Shown here: in pieces, positions 27,533 through 37,160 of the stretch | Numbering within the stretch: position 1 is the stretch's first letter | Layout of the letters: each line of letters begins with the position of its first letter | NCBI GenBank assembly: GCA_963753385.1 | Contig: CAVWCC010000005.1 | Coordinates: forward strand, 682,001-746,000 | DNA from: JALZKA01 sp963753385 | GTDB lineage: Bacteria > Actinomycetota > Thermoleophilia > Solirubrobacterales > 70-9 | DNA length: 64,000 nucleotides | Reading direction: 5' to 3' | Made by a program: the position numbers and the translations under genes | The notes under the pieces: generated by a model | What the model saw: only the letters and a program-made list of their open reading frames with translations | The model's database searches: none | Told to the model about the DNA's origin: nothing

Positions 27533-28895
27533 TTGGAGTCGCGCTTGAAGCAGAGCCTTCCCCCAGGCCCTCCCTGGCCCGCGCTCGTCCAGGGCGTCGC
27601 GATGTGGACGCGCCCGCTCGCCTCGCTGGAGCGCGCCCGCACCAAGTACGGCAGCCGGTTCACTGTGCGGTTCCCGTTCACCCCGCCGTTCGTCCTCCAC
27701 ACGGACCCGGAGCACGTGAAGGAGATCTTCACCGCGCCGCCCGACGTGCTGCACCCGGGGGAGGGGGCGCGGGTGCTCGAGCCGCTCGTCGGCTCGAACT
27801 CGGTGATCCTGCTCGACGGCGACGTACATATGGAGCAGCGCAAGCTGATCCTGCCCGCGTTTCACGGCGAGCGGATGGAGCGTCTGACCGACCTCGTCAC
27901 CCGGGTGACCGAGGAGGAGATCGCCGCCTGGGAGCGGGACACGATCAACCTCCATCCCCGTCTCCAGGCGCTCACGCTGGAGATCATCCTCCGCGCCGTC
28001 TTCGGGCTTGACCCGGGCCCGCGCCTCGACGCCCTCCGCGACAGCCTGACGGAGCTCCTCTCCTATGGCGACTCGCCGCTCACGCTGATCCCGCCGTCGA
28101 GGGATCCGAAGACCTTCGAGATTTCCATGAGCGTCCTCAACGTGGCCGGGCCGCTGAGGGGCTTCCTCGATGTTCGCGATCGGATCGACGAGCTGATCGC
28201 CGAGCAGATCGACGAGCGCCGGGCCGAGGGGACCGAGGACCGCGACGACGTCCTCGCGATGCTGCTCGAGGCGCGGCACGAGGACGACGGATCCGAGATG
28301 TCCTTCCAGGAGCTCCGCGACGAGCTGATGACCCTGCTGGTCGCGGGACACGAGACGACCTCCTCAACGCTCGCCTGGGCGTTCGAGCGGATCAGCCGTG
28401 AGCCCGAGGTTCTCGCCCGTCTTGCCGAGGAGGTTTCCGACGACGACAGCCCCTACGTCCTCGCCACGATCCAGGAGACCCTGCGGCGCCGGCCGGTGCT
28501 GCCGAACACGGCGCCGCGGCTCGTCATGAAGCCGGTCACCGTCGGCGGCTGGGACTACCAGCCGGGCGTCTCGCTGGTCGCGAACGCCTACCTGTTGCAC
28601 CACGATCCCGAGATCTACCCCGACCCGTACGCGTTCCGCCCCGAGCGGTTCCTCGACGAGAAGCCCGGCACCTACACGTGGATCCCGTTCGGCGGCGGGC
28701 GCCGGCGGTGCATCGGGATGAGCTTCGCGATGCTCGAGATGCGGATCGTGATCCGCGAGGTCATGCGCGCCTACGAGCTGCGCGCGACCGAGCCCGGCCA
28801 TGAGCGGCCCCGCAGGAAGAACATCAGCATCACGCCCGGCCGGGGCTCGCGCGTCGGCCTGGCGCGCCGCGCCCGCGGTCGCCGTCGCGGCATGA
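27533..28895 (+). CDS. Cytochrome P450
   Basis: A soluble P450 of about 450 residues. Oxygen-activation motif VAGHETTSSTLAW, ExxR in ETLRRRP, and heme-thiolate loop FGGGRRRCIGMSFA with the cysteine ligand are all present. The N-terminus (PPGPPWPALVQG) is of the PPGP type seen in class II-like bacterial P450s. The start is TTG 27533 (or TTG 27545). A one-base break near 28871-28875 would bring the frame to TGA 28893-28895, which overlaps the cyclase start (ATGA). No ferredoxin partner is adjacent; the substrate is unknown. Confidence 0.88.
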
Positions 28896-30402
28896 CCGCG
28901 GCGGAGGGCACCCGCCTGGCCGACGCATCCTGGCGCCGGGCCACCGTGCTCGGCTGGCTCGCGAACGCGATCGGCGTCGGCGGTCGTATTCGTCGCCGTC
29001 GGGTTCCTGCTGGCCGTGTTCTATCGACCCGGGACCAGCGACCAGCTCGGCCGGGACGCGATCCCCGTGATCGCGATCGGCGCGCCGATCCTGTTCGTCC
29101 TGGTCACCTGGGTCCTGACCCGCGGAGCGCGGCATCGCGCTCGCCTGGCTGTATCGAGGGCCGCGAGCCGACCGAGGACGAGCATCGCCGCACCCTTCGC
29201 ATTCCCACCTACGTCTCCCTCGTGACGGTCACCGGCTGGACGATCGGCGGGCTCGTCGCCGGAATCTCCAACCTCGACGAATCGGTCGGTGCGGCCGCGC
29301 TCGCCGCGTCGGCGTTCTGGCTCGGCGGCGAGACCACCTCCGCGCTCGCGTTCCTGATCTCCGAGCGAACGATGCGCCCGATCACGGCGATCGCCCTCGC
29401 CGCGCGGCCGCCCGAGCGCTCGGCCGCACCCGGGCGTCAGCGACCGCCTGCTGTTCACGTGGAGCCTCGGGACGGCGGTCCCCGTGCTGAGCATCCTCGT
29501 CGTCGGCATCGCCGGGCTGACGCAGTCCGAGGTCGGACGTCGAGGCGGTGGCAGGCGCCTGCGTCTTCCTCGCGTCGGTCGCGCTCGCGGTCGGGTTGCT
29601 GATCACGAAGATCACCGCCCGGGCGATCGGCGATCCCCTGACAGTCGATGCGCGCGGCGGTCGAGCGCGTCGCCGCCGGCGACCTCGACGTCGAGGTCCC
29701 GATCGACGACGCCAGCGAGGTCGGCCAGCTGCAGGCGGGGTTCAACCGGATGGCCGAGGGGCTGCGCGAGCGCGAGCGGATCCGCGACCTGTTCGGCCGC
29801 CAGGTGGGCGAGGAGGTGGCGCGGGCGGCGCTCGACGAGGGCGTGCGACTCGGCGGCGAGGAGCGCGAGATCGGCGCGCTGTTCGTGGACCTCACGGGGT
29901 CGACCTCAATGGCGCTGGCGATGCCGCCGACCCATGTCGTGCGCCTGCTGAACAAGTTCTTCCGCGTCGTGATCGACGTCGTCGAGGCCGAGGGCGGGTT
30001 CGTCAACAAGTTCGAGGGCGACGCCGCGCTTTGCGTGTTCGGCGCGCCGGCGCCCAGCGAGGACCCCGCGGGCCAGGCGCTGTCCGCGCGCGCGCAAGCT
30101 GGCCGAGCGCCTCGAGCGCGAGGTGCCCGAGATCGGCTTCGGGATCGGCGTCTCGGCCGGCCGCGCGGTCGCCGGCAACGTCGGCGCCGAGCACCGCTTC
30201 GAGTACACGGTGATCGGCGACCCGGTGAACGAGGCGGCGCGCCTCTCGGACCTCGCCAAGGAGCGCGAGGAGCTGCGTGATCGCGTCCGACGCCGCGCTC
30301 GAGCGGGCCTCCGAGGACGAGCGCGAGGAGTGGGAGCTCGGCGAGCGGACCGTCCTCCGCGGCCGCCTCGAGGCCACCGGGCTGGCGCTGCCCAGGGCTT
30401 GA
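28892..30402 (+). pseudogene. Class III adenylate/guanylate cyclase with membrane and HAMP domains, interrupted by about eight frame changes
   Basis: Following the protein across frames gives one coherent product. Membrane helices (VVFVAVGFLLAVFYRPG, AIGAPILFVLVTWVL, TYVSLVTVTGWTIGGLVAGI and others) are followed by a HAMP linker (MRAAVERVAAGDLDVEVP). The cyclase domain has VDLTGSTSMALAMPP and GGFVNKFEGDAALCVFGAP, carrying both metal-binding aspartates, and YTVIGDPVNEAARLSDLAK. It resembles the mycobacterial membrane-HAMP-cyclase group. All eight changes go +1, and every segment is otherwise well conserved. Either the locus is badly assembled or this is a recent pseudogene. It begins on ATGA with the P450 gene. 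Confidence 0.75.
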
Positions 30403-30429
30403 CCCCGCAAGGGACCGTCGCGGGGTCCC
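30401..30429 (+). terminator. Hairpin after the cyclase gene with two alternative pairings
   Basis: GACCCCGC (30401-30408) can pair with GCGGGGTC (30420-30427), or GGGACC (30411-30416) with GGTCCC (30424-30429). The two are mutually exclusive. No T-run follows. Confidence 0.5.
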
Positions 30430-30509
30430 TAAGGGTCATCCCCAATAGACGAATGCGCTCGCCCGCGCGACCCTGGACTCATCGTCCATCGATGAAGGAG
30501 AAGCACGCG

Positions 30510-31722
30510 ATGAGTGACCAGGAAGAGACCGACCGGATGCCCGAGGCCGAGCCGCCCACGGAGCCGCAGCCCGAGCCCCGCTCGCAGCGGCGCCTGCTGC
30601 GCTCGCGCTCGGACCGGATGCTCGCCGGCGTCGCCGGCGGCCTCGGCAAGTACTTCAACGTCGACCCGCTGATCTTCAGGATCGGTTTCGGCGTGTCCGT
30701 CTTCTTCGGTGGCCTCGGCGCGGTCGCCTATCTGGCGCTGCTCCTGTTCGTCCCTGTCGAGGAGGACGACGGCACCGTCGGCGAGGCGCCGATCCAGCGC
30801 TCCCGGTGGCTGGCGATCGCCGCGGCCGTGGGGATCTTCGTGGTCCTCGCGTCGTGGGGGATCTTCGACGGCGACCCGTTCTGGTTCGACGGCGGCTGGT
30901 TCATCGGCGGCCCGCTGTTCCTGATCGCGGCTGTGGCGGCACTCTTCTACGTGCTGCGCCGTGACCGCGATGCGGCGACCCGTCCCGCCGGGATTCTGGC
31001 GACGGTCGCGATCGCGATCGGCTCCGCGATCGCACTCGGCTGCCTCGCTCTCGCCGCCGCCTGGGCCGGCGCCACCGGCAGCGGCGAAGCCATCGCCGGC
31101 GTCGTGATCGCGATCGGCGTCCTGCTCGTGATCGCCGCGTTCCGCGGCGGCGCCCGCTGGCTGGTCGTGCCCGGCGCTCGCGCTCGCGCTGCCGCTCAGC
31201 GCGGTCGCAGCGGCCGACGTCTCGTTCGACGGCGGCGTCGGCGAGCGCAGCTACGAGCCCGTCAGCGTCGATGCGATTCCCGACGACGGCTACGACCTCG
31301 GCGTCGGGCGCCTGGCCGTTGATCTGCGCCAGATCGACTGGAACCAGAACACGGTCGTCGAGCTCAACACCGACCTCGGCATCGGCCAGACCGCGATCGC
31401 GGTCCCCGAGAACGTGTGCGTCACCGGTGACCTCCATGTCGGCGGCGGCCTGGTCGAGGTCGCGGGCGACGAGGAGGACGGCCTCGACATCGACACGCAG
31501 CCGGCCGACGGCACCAATGCCACGCCCAGGCTCGTGCTCGACTCGGAGGTCGACCTGGGTCACCTGTGGATCGTCAACGACGACGACATCGACATCGAGG
31601 ACGACCACGACCGTGGCCCGTTCAGGGACCACGACGACGGCGACCGCGAGGCGATGCAGGATGCGATGGCGGCGGCCTGCGCTCCGGAGGAGCCTGATCG
31701 CCCCGCCAAGGAGGGGAAGTGA
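30510..31722 (+). CDS. PspC domain membrane protein (one frame change)
   Basis: After an acidic N-terminus comes a PspC domain (RLLRSRSDRMLAGVAGGLGKYF, then DPLIFRIGFGVSVFFGGLGAVAYLALLLF). Further membrane helices follow, and an extracytoplasmic beta-rich C-terminus (LDIDTQPADGTNATPRLVLD, DLGHLWIVND) like the putative adhesin/toastrack module often attached to PspC. A one-base break near 31169-31173 separates the two parts. The start is ATG 30510 with GGAG nine bases upstream; ATG 30492 is less likely. It heads a probable four-gene envelope-stress operon, each gene overlapping the next. Confidence 0.85.
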
Positions 31723-31904
31723 AGGAACGCGCCGACGTCGTCTCGCTTGGCTCCGGATTGGGATTGATCGCCGTGGGCGGCCTCCTCCTCCTCGACCAGT
31801 CGGGCTCGATCGAGCTCACGATCGGCCTCGCCGCCGCGCTGATGGCGGGCCTGATCGGGATGATCCTGCTGCTGTCGGGATTGAGTGACGACGATGAGCG
31901 CTGA
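31719..31904 (+). CDS. Small two-helix membrane protein
   Basis: The 61-residue protein consists of two hydrophobic helices (GLGLIAVGGLLLLDQSG and ALMAGLIGMILLLSGL) with a charged tail. It starts on GTG overlapping the PspC stop (GTGA) and overlaps the kinase gene start. It is probably an accessory part of the PspC signalling system. No family recognised. Confidence 0.65.
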   Translation: MKERADVVSLGSGLGLIAVGGLLLLDQSGSIELTIGLAAALMAGLIGMILLLSGLSDDDER

Positions 31905-33186
31905 GCACGCGAGCGCCCCGGCGCGCGACGGCCCGCGGGGGTCGTCCGCGCCGCTTCGGCGCGACATGGAGCACCGCGTCCTCGCCGGCGTCCTCGCCGG
32001 CGTTGCCAATCGCCTCGACGTCGATCCGCTGCTCGTGCGGATCGGCTTCGTCATCGTCGCCCTCCTCACGGCCGGCGCGGCGATCGCCGCCTACGTGCTG
32101 GCATGGATCGCGATCCCGAAGGAGGGGTCCGACGAGGCGACGGGCCGCCGCCCGCGCCTGACCGCGAACACGCGCGTCGCCGCCGGCGTCGGCTTCCTCA
32201 CGCTGGCTCTCCTCCTCGTGCTGCGCGAGATCGGCTTGTGGTGGTCGGACGTCGTGGTCTGGCCGCTGATCCTGGCCGCGTCCGGCGCCGCGCTCCTGTG
32301 GCGCCAGTCGCGGACGATGGCCGGCGACGAGGCCGGGGCCGCGCCCACGGCTTCCGAGACGCTCCGGGCCGAGCCGGCCACCGCGCCGCTCCCCACGTCC
32401 GAGCGCCGCGCGGGCCTCGCCGACCTCTATCGCGGCGGGTTCGGCGTGGCGCTGATCTGCGGCGCGGCGCTGATCGTGCTCTCGGCCACGGGGGCGCTGT
32501 CGGGGGTGAAGGACGCGGCGATCGTGATCGTCGTCGTGATCCTCGCGCTCGCGCTGTGCCTGGCCCCGTTCTGGTGGCGGCTCGGCCGCAACCTCGCGTC
32601 CGAGCGCAGCGAGCGGATCCGCTCGCAGGAGCGCGCCGAGCTGGGCGCCCACCTCCATGACTCGGTCGTCCAGACGCTGACCCTGATCCAGAAGCGCGCC
32701 GACGATCCGCGCGAGGTCGCCCAGCTCGCCCGGCGCCAGGAGCGCGAGCTTCGCGAGTGGCTGTTCGAGCCCGAGCGCAAGCCCGCCGCCGCGAGCCTCG
32801 CGACCGCGCTGTCGGAGGCCGCGGTCGAGGTCGAGGAGGCGCATCGCGTGCCGATCGACGTGATTGCGGTCGGCGACGCCGGGGTCGGCGAGCGCGGCCA
32901 GGCCCTGGTCGCCGCCGCCCGCGAGGCGATGGTGAACGCGGCGAAGTTCGCGCCCGATGCGGGCGAGATCGCCGTCTACGCCGAGCTCGGCAACGGCCGC
33001 GCCCAGGTGTTCGTGCGCGACCGCGGTGCCGGCTTCGACCCGGAAGCGGTGCCGGCCGACCGCCGCGGCGTACGCGAGTCGATCATCGGGCGGATGGAGC
33101 GCTCCGGCGGCAACGCCAGGATCCGGTCCACCCCGGGCTCGGGAACCGAGGTCGAGCTCGAGATGGGCCTGGAGGGTGAGTCATGA
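31894..33186 (+). CDS. PspC-domain sensor histidine kinase
   Basis: About 430 residues. An N-terminal PspC domain (HRVLAGVLAGVANRLDVDPLLVRIG) is followed by several membrane helices and a HisKA_3-type kinase. The phosphoacceptor histidine is in ERAELGAHLHDSVVQTLTLIQ, and the ATP-binding domain shows the N box AAREAMVNAAKFA and the G box RDRGAGFDPEAV. It starts at ATG 31894 inside the previous gene and overlaps the response regulator gene by 4 bases, so the pair is a two-component system probably sensing envelope stress. Confidence 0.93.
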   Translation: MSAEHASAPARDGPRGSSAPLRRDMEHRVLAGVLAGVANRLDVDPLLVRIGFVIVALLTAGAAIAAYVLAWIAIPKEGSDEATGRRPRLTANTRVAAGVGFLTLALLLVLREIGLWWSDVVVWPLILAASGAALLWRQSRTMAGDEAGAAPTASETLRAEPATAPLPTSERRAGLADLYRGGFGVALICGAALIVLSATGALSGVKDAAIVIVVVILALALCLAPFWWRLGRNLASERSERIRSQERAELGAHLHDSVVQTLTLIQKRADDPREVAQLARRQERELREWLFEPERKPAAASLATALSEAAVEVEEAHRVPIDVIAVGDAGVGERGQALVAAAREAMVNAAKFAPDAGEIAVYAELGNGRAQVFVRDRGAGFDPEAVPADRRGVRESIIGRMERSGGNARIRSTPGSGTEVELEMGLEGES

Positions 33187-33833
33187 GCCCCGCGACTCCT
33201 ACCGTCGTGATCGTCGACGACCACGGCCTGTTCCGCGCCGGCGTCCGCGCCGAGCTCGAGGGCCTTGTCGAAGTCGCGGGGGACGTCGGCAGCGTCGAGG
33301 AAGCGGTGCGCCTGATCGCAGAGGCGAAGCCCGACGTGGTCCTGCTCGACGTCCACATGCCGGGAGGGGGCGGGGTGGAGGTGATCCGTCGCGTCGCCGA
33401 GACGGCTCCCGCGCAGCGCTTCCTCGCGCTCTCGGTCTCGGACGCGGCCGAGGACGTGATCTCGGTCGTCCGCGCCGGCGCCCGGGGCTACGTGACCAAG
33501 ACGATCTCGGGCCCCGACCTCGCCGACGCGATCCGCCGGGTGAACGACGGCGACGCGGTCTTCTCGCCGCGGCTCGCCGGCTTCGTCCTCGACGCCTTCG
33601 CCGGCCAGATCCCCGAGGCCGAGGCCGACCCCGAGCTCGACCAGCTCACCCTCCGCGAGCGCGAGGTGCTGCGCCTGATCGCCCGCGGATACCTCTACAA
33701 GGAGATCGCGCAGGAGCTCTCGATCTCGGCCAAGACCGTCGAGGCCCACGTCTCGGCGGTGCTGCGCAAGCTCCAGCTCTCGAACCGCCACGAGCTCAGC
33801 CGCTGGGCGGTCGAGCGCCGGCTCGTCGACTGA
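33183..33833 (+). CDS. NarL/LuxR-type response regulator
   Basis: The 216-residue protein has a receiver domain (VVIVDDHGLFRAGV acidic pair; phosphoacceptor Asp in VVLLDVHMPGGGG; TKTISG lysine) and a C-terminal LuxR helix-turn-helix (LTLREREVLRLIARGYLYKEIAQEL). It is the partner of the upstream PspC kinase and probably regulates the same PspC operon. Start ATG 33183 (ATGA overlap). A strong hairpin follows the stop. Confidence 0.95.
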   Translation: MSPATPTVVIVDDHGLFRAGVRAELEGLVEVAGDVGSVEEAVRLIAEAKPDVVLLDVHMPGGGGVEVIRRVAETAPAQRFLALSVSDAAEDVISVVRAGARGYVTKTISGPDLADAIRRVNDGDAVFSPRLAGFVLDAFAGQIPEAEADPELDQLTLREREVLRLIARGYLYKEIAQELSISAKTVEAHVSAVLRKLQLSNRHELSRWAVERRLVD

Positions 33834-33834
33834 G

Positions 33835-33850
33835 CCCGCCTACTGGCGGG
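33835..33850. terminator. Bidirectional terminator hairpin
   Basis: CCCGCC (33835-33840) pairs with GGCGGG (33845-33850) around TACT, between the convergent response regulator and cupin genes. Confidence 0.5.
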
Positions 33851-34374
33851 GTAGGTCAGCCCGTGCTCCTCGCAGAGCTGCGGGATGCTCTCCGGCCGAA
33901 ACTCGAGCCCGTACTTGGCGCCGAGCGGGCCGATCTGCTCGGGGCTGAAGTCCGGTCCGCGCCAGCAGCTCGCCGAGCTCGTCGAAGTAGTGCTCGAAGC
34001 CCCGGGGCTGATGATCTCGAGGATGCGGCAGGGCTATCGCCCGCGTTCCAGAAGGTGTGCCATTGGTCGCGCGGCTTGAACGCGAGGTCGCCGGCCTCGG
34101 CGTAGACGACGTCGTCGCCGAGCTGGGCGCCCATCGTGCCCTCGATCACGAAGCTGTACTCGTCCTCGCGCGAGTGCTTGTGGAGCGGCGCGACCAGGCT
34201 CCGTGGCGGAATCGGGTGCTCCACCAGCGAGAAGCCGCCGCCCGTCTCCTCGGCCCAGGTCATGAAGCGGACCCCGGCCGACATCATGTCGAAGGACTTG
34301 CCGTCCGCCGGCCCGAGGATGCGCGGGCCCTGGGTGTGGTCGAAACGCTTGGGCTGGGCGGTACTGGATTCCAT
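33840..34374 (-). CDS. Cupin domain protein (several frame changes in the second half)
   Basis: The first ~115 residues are a normal cupin: LVAPLHKHSREDEYSFVIEGTMGAQLGDD is cupin motif 1 with the metal-binding histidines, and AGDLAFKPRDQWHTFWNAGD is motif 2. The C-terminal part (ILEIISPG, GFEHYFDELGELLA, LGAKYGLEF) can be followed only through several single-base changes, at least two of which look like deletions in homopolymers. The end near 33840 is approximate. The start is ATG 34374 behind AAGGGAA. Confidence 0.7.
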
Positions 34375-34414
34375 CGGGTTCCCTTCTCTCTTTGTTCGTC
34401 GAGGCCGCCGGGGC

Positions 34415-34675
34415 TCAGTCGTCGAGCGGGTCGGCAGGCTCCGAGGGTGGCGCAACGCCCCAGTCGCCGTCGCGGATCGGCACCTCTTCCTCGGACCCCG
34501 AGAGCCGGGGCATCACCAGCGCCAGGAAGCCCGCCTCGAGCAGGCCGAGGCCGAGGACGACGCCGGCGACCCAGCGGGTGTCGTCGAGCATGAAGTAGAG
34601 GATCGCCGCGACCACCACGGTCGAGATCAGCGAGTAGATCGCGATCCGCCCCCAGTTCGCCTGCCCGTCGGTCAT
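34415..34675 (-). CDS. Small membrane protein downstream of ddl
   Basis: 86 residues with two membrane helices (IAIYSLISTVVVAAILYFML and WVAGVVLGLGLLEAGFLALVM) and an acidic C-terminal tail. It starts overlapping the ddl stop by 4 bases, so it is probably co-translated with ddl. No recognised family. Confidence 0.7.
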   Translation of the reverse strand: MTDGQANWGRIAIYSLISTVVVAAILYFMLDDTRWVAGVVLGLGLLEAGFLALVMPRLSGSEEEVPIRDGDWGVAPPSEPADPLDD

Positions 34676-35607
34676 CGCGCGACCGCCCGCGCCGCCGCCA
34701 GGCTCACGATCCGCTCGCAGAGCTCCTCGAACGCCATGCCTGCCGCCTCGGCTGCCATCGGGAACAGCGAGGTGTCGGTCAGGCCGGGCACCGCGTTCAC
34801 CTCCAGCACCTGCGGCCCGCGCTCGCCCAGGATCAGGTCGACGCGGGCGAACCCCTCGCAGCTCAGCGCCTCCCAGGTCCGGATCGCCGCGTCGCGCACC
34901 GCGGTCAGGTCCACGTCATCGAGCTCCGCCGGGCAGATGAACTCGGTGCGGCCGATCTCGTAGCGCGCCTCGTAGGAGTAGCGGTCCTCGTCGCGCGGGC
35001 GGATCTCGACGACCGGCAGCGGCTCGGCGTCGAGCATCGCGACCGACAGCTCGCGCCCGTCGACGTGCTGCTCGAGCAGGACCCGGTCGTCGTAGGAGAG
35101 CGCTGAGACAATCGCCTGCGGCACCGCGTCGCGGCTCGCGGCGAAGCGGACGCCAAGCGACGAGCCGCCGCGGGCGGGCTTCACCACCAGCGGGAACCCG
35201 AGGCGCTCCTCGATCTCGTCGAGCGCGTCGGCGGCGCCCAGCTCGGCGAACGCGGTCTGCGAGAACGAGACCCAGTCGGGCGTGTCGATCCCGGCCTCGC
35301 GAAGCTCCTGCTTCGCCGCTGCCTTGTCCATCGAGCGCCGGCAGGCGCCGACGCCGGGGCCGGTGTAGGGGATCGCGAGGATCTCGAGCAGCTCCTGGAC
35401 GGTCCCGTCCTCGCCGTCGGCCCCGTGGAGGGCGATGAACGCGACGTCCGGGCGCGCGTCCTTCAGCTGCCGCACGAGGTCGTCGCCGGCGTCGATCGCG
35501 ATCACCTCATGGTCGCCCGAGGCGAGCGCGTCCTCGACCCGGGCCCCGCTTCGAAGCGACACCTGCCGCTCGAGCGACCGTCCGCCCTTCAGCACGGCGA
35601 CCTTCAC
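34672..35607 (-). CDS. ddl: D-alanine--D-alanine ligase
   Basis: This ATP-grasp enzyme (311 residues) joins two D-alanines for peptidoglycan precursors. N-terminal GGRSLERQVSLRSG and FIALHGADGEDGTVQELLEI bind D-Ala. The ATP-grasp core has PLVVKPARGGSSLGV and the metal-binding LEVNAVPGLTDTSLFPMAA. It starts with GTG overlapping the aminotransferase stop. The neighbouring aminotransferase and small membrane protein complete a coupled three-gene unit. Confidence 0.93.
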   Translation of the reverse strand: MKVAVLKGGRSLERQVSLRSGARVEDALASGDHEVIAIDAGDDLVRQLKDARPDVAFIALHGADGEDGTVQELLEILAIPYTGPGVGACRRSMDKAAAKQELREAGIDTPDWVSFSQTAFAELGAADALDEIEERLGFPLVVKPARGGSSLGVRFAASRDAVPQAIVSALSYDDRVLLEQHVDGRELSVAMLDAEPLPVVEIRPRDEDRYSYEARYEIGRTEFICPAELDDVDLTAVRDAAIRTWEALSCEGFARVDLILGERGPQVLEVNAVPGLTDTSLFPMAAEAAGMAFEELCERIVSLAAARAVAR

Positions 35608-37002
35608 GCCTCCGGCTCCCGCTTCGGCATCGGAACAACCTCCCCGCCGGAGTCAGGATCTGCATGCTGCGTGCTGCGTGCTGCGTGCTCCCGCGTGATC
35701 GTCCCGTACAGGTTCACCTGCTCGCTCACGACCCGCCCGATGCGCTTCACGCCCTCGCGGATCTCCTCCTCGTGCGAGGCCGAGAAGTTGAGCCGCATCG
35801 AGCTACCGCCCCGGCCGTCGACGAACGCGGCCGCGCCGGGCACGAAGGCCACGTTCTCGCGCAGGGCCCGCGCCAGGAGGTCGGTCGTGTCGATGTAGGA
35901 CGGCAGCGTCGCCCACAGGAACAGGCCGCCGTCGGGGCGCGACCAGGTCGCCTCCGCCGGGAAGTACTCGTCGAGGGCCTCGAGCATCGCGTCGCGCCGC
36001 GAGCGGTAGACGCCGCAGAGCGAGTCGATGTACTCGCGCCAGCGGCCCTCGCCGAAGTACTCGTCCACGAAGTACTGGCTGAGGGTCGAGGTGCAGAGGT
36101 CCGACGCCTGCTTGCCGAGCACGACCTTCTCCATCACCGGCGGCGGCGCGCAGAGCCAGCCGAGCCGGATCCCGGGGGAGAGGATCTTCGAGAACGTGCC
36201 GAGGTAGAGAACGTAGTCGCCGCCGTCGAGCTTGTAGAGCGAGTCCTGCGGCTCGCCCTGGTAGCGCAGCAATGCGTACGGGTTGTCCTCGACGAGCAGC
36301 AGCTCCCGCTCGCGGACGACCTCGACCAGTCGCCGCCGCCGCTCGGCCGACAGCGTCTGCCCGGCCGGGTTCTGGAAGGTGGGCACGCTGTAGATGAACT
36401 TCGGGCGCCGGCCCTCGGCCGCGAGCGCATCGAGCGTCGCCTCGAGCTCCTCGACGATCAGCCCGTCGCCGTCGATGGGCACCTGGATCGTCTCGGCCTC
36501 ATAGGCGCAGAACACCGGGACCGCGCCCGGGTAGGTGGGCGCCTCGCAGATCACGACGTCGCCCGGGTCGACCAGGGTCTTCGCTACAAGGTCGATCGCC
36601 TGCTGGGCCGCCGGTGGTGACGATGATGTCGTCGAGGTCGGGCTCCATCCCCTCCGCGCGCATCACCTCGCGGATGCATTCCTTGGTGCGTTTGAAGCCC
36701 TCGGTCGGCCCGTACTGGAGCGCCTCGGCCGAGGACTCCTGGGCGATCCGGGTCATCTGCGCGGCGAACGACTCGCGCGGGAAGGTCGCGGTGTCGGGCA
36801 GCCCGCCCGCGAGGGAGATCACCTCGGGCCGCGCGGTGATCTCCATCAGGTCGCGCATCGCGGACGACCGCATCACCCGCGTGCGCGCCGCGAACAGGCC
36901 CGCGTAGCGCTCGAGGTCGCGCGCGGTGGTGTGCGCGCGCCGGTGGCGCGGCGTTACCGCTGGCTCAACAGGACGCGAATGAGGCTCGGGCGGTTCCGCC
37001 AC
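35604..37002 (-). CDS. PLP-dependent aminotransferase, LysN/MocR-like class I (one frame change)
   Basis: A fold-type I aminotransferase of about 465 residues. N-terminal MRDLMEITARPEVISLAGGLPD and LQYGPTEGF, then EDNPYALLRYQG and the PLP-lysine region LGTFSKILSPGIRLGW match the 2-aminoadipate/multi-substrate aminotransferase family. A one-base break near 36606-36610 separates TTGG from QQAIDLVAKTLVDPGD. The 3' end contains a seven-base tandem repeat encoding a His/Arg/Ser-rich segment. The N-terminus is uncertain: GTG 37002 is the first codon available and lies in a perfect inverted repeat. Confidence 0.85.
35665..35689. repeat. Tandem heptanucleotide repeat in the aminotransferase 3' end
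   Basis: TGCTGCG is repeated 3.6 times. Seven is not a multiple of three, so each copy gained or lost would change the reading frame of the last ~25 codons. Confidence 0.8.
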
Positions 37003-37112
37003 AGGGGCAGTGTGGCGGAAGCGCGCCGAGCGTTGCGGCGAGCGGGCGCCACGGGATCACCCATGGGGAGGTCGTGATCGGTGTTCAGATGGGCGAATGT
37101 GGAGGGGTACAT
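36954..37112 (-). CDS. Putative 52-residue basic protein
   Basis: Starting at ATG 37112 behind a good ribosome-binding site (AAAGGAG, five bases before the ATG), the frame encodes MYPSTFAHLNTDHDLPMGD and then an arginine-rich tail (RRNARRASATLPLWRNRPSL). It is divergent from the ArsR gene and overlaps the aminotransferase start. The family is unknown; it could also be only a leader with an internal hairpin. Confidence 0.4.
   Translation of the reverse strand: MYPSTFAHLNTDHDLPMGDPVAPARRNARRASATLPLWRNRPSLIRVLLSQR
36994..37020. repeat. Perfect 9-bp inverted repeat at the aminotransferase start
   Basis: TTCCGCCAC (36994-37002) and GTGGCGGAA (37012-37020) are separated by nine bases. One arm contains the GTG start of the aminotransferase, so the hairpin in mRNA could hide that start, or the DNA could be an operator. 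Confidence 0.6.
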
Positions 37113-37160
37113 CGTGGCTCCTTTCCGGGCACCTTTGCTCTGTGAGCCACTTTGCCGCAC

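Noticed and set aside
28892..30402. Programmed +1 frameshifting as the explanation for the broken cyclase
   Set aside because: Eight shifts in one gene, without a shared slippery motif, and similar breaks in unrelated genes elsewhere fit sequence error much better.
35661..35690. Tandem repeat as the start of a CRISPR array
   Set aside because: Units are seven bases without spacers and lie inside a coding region.
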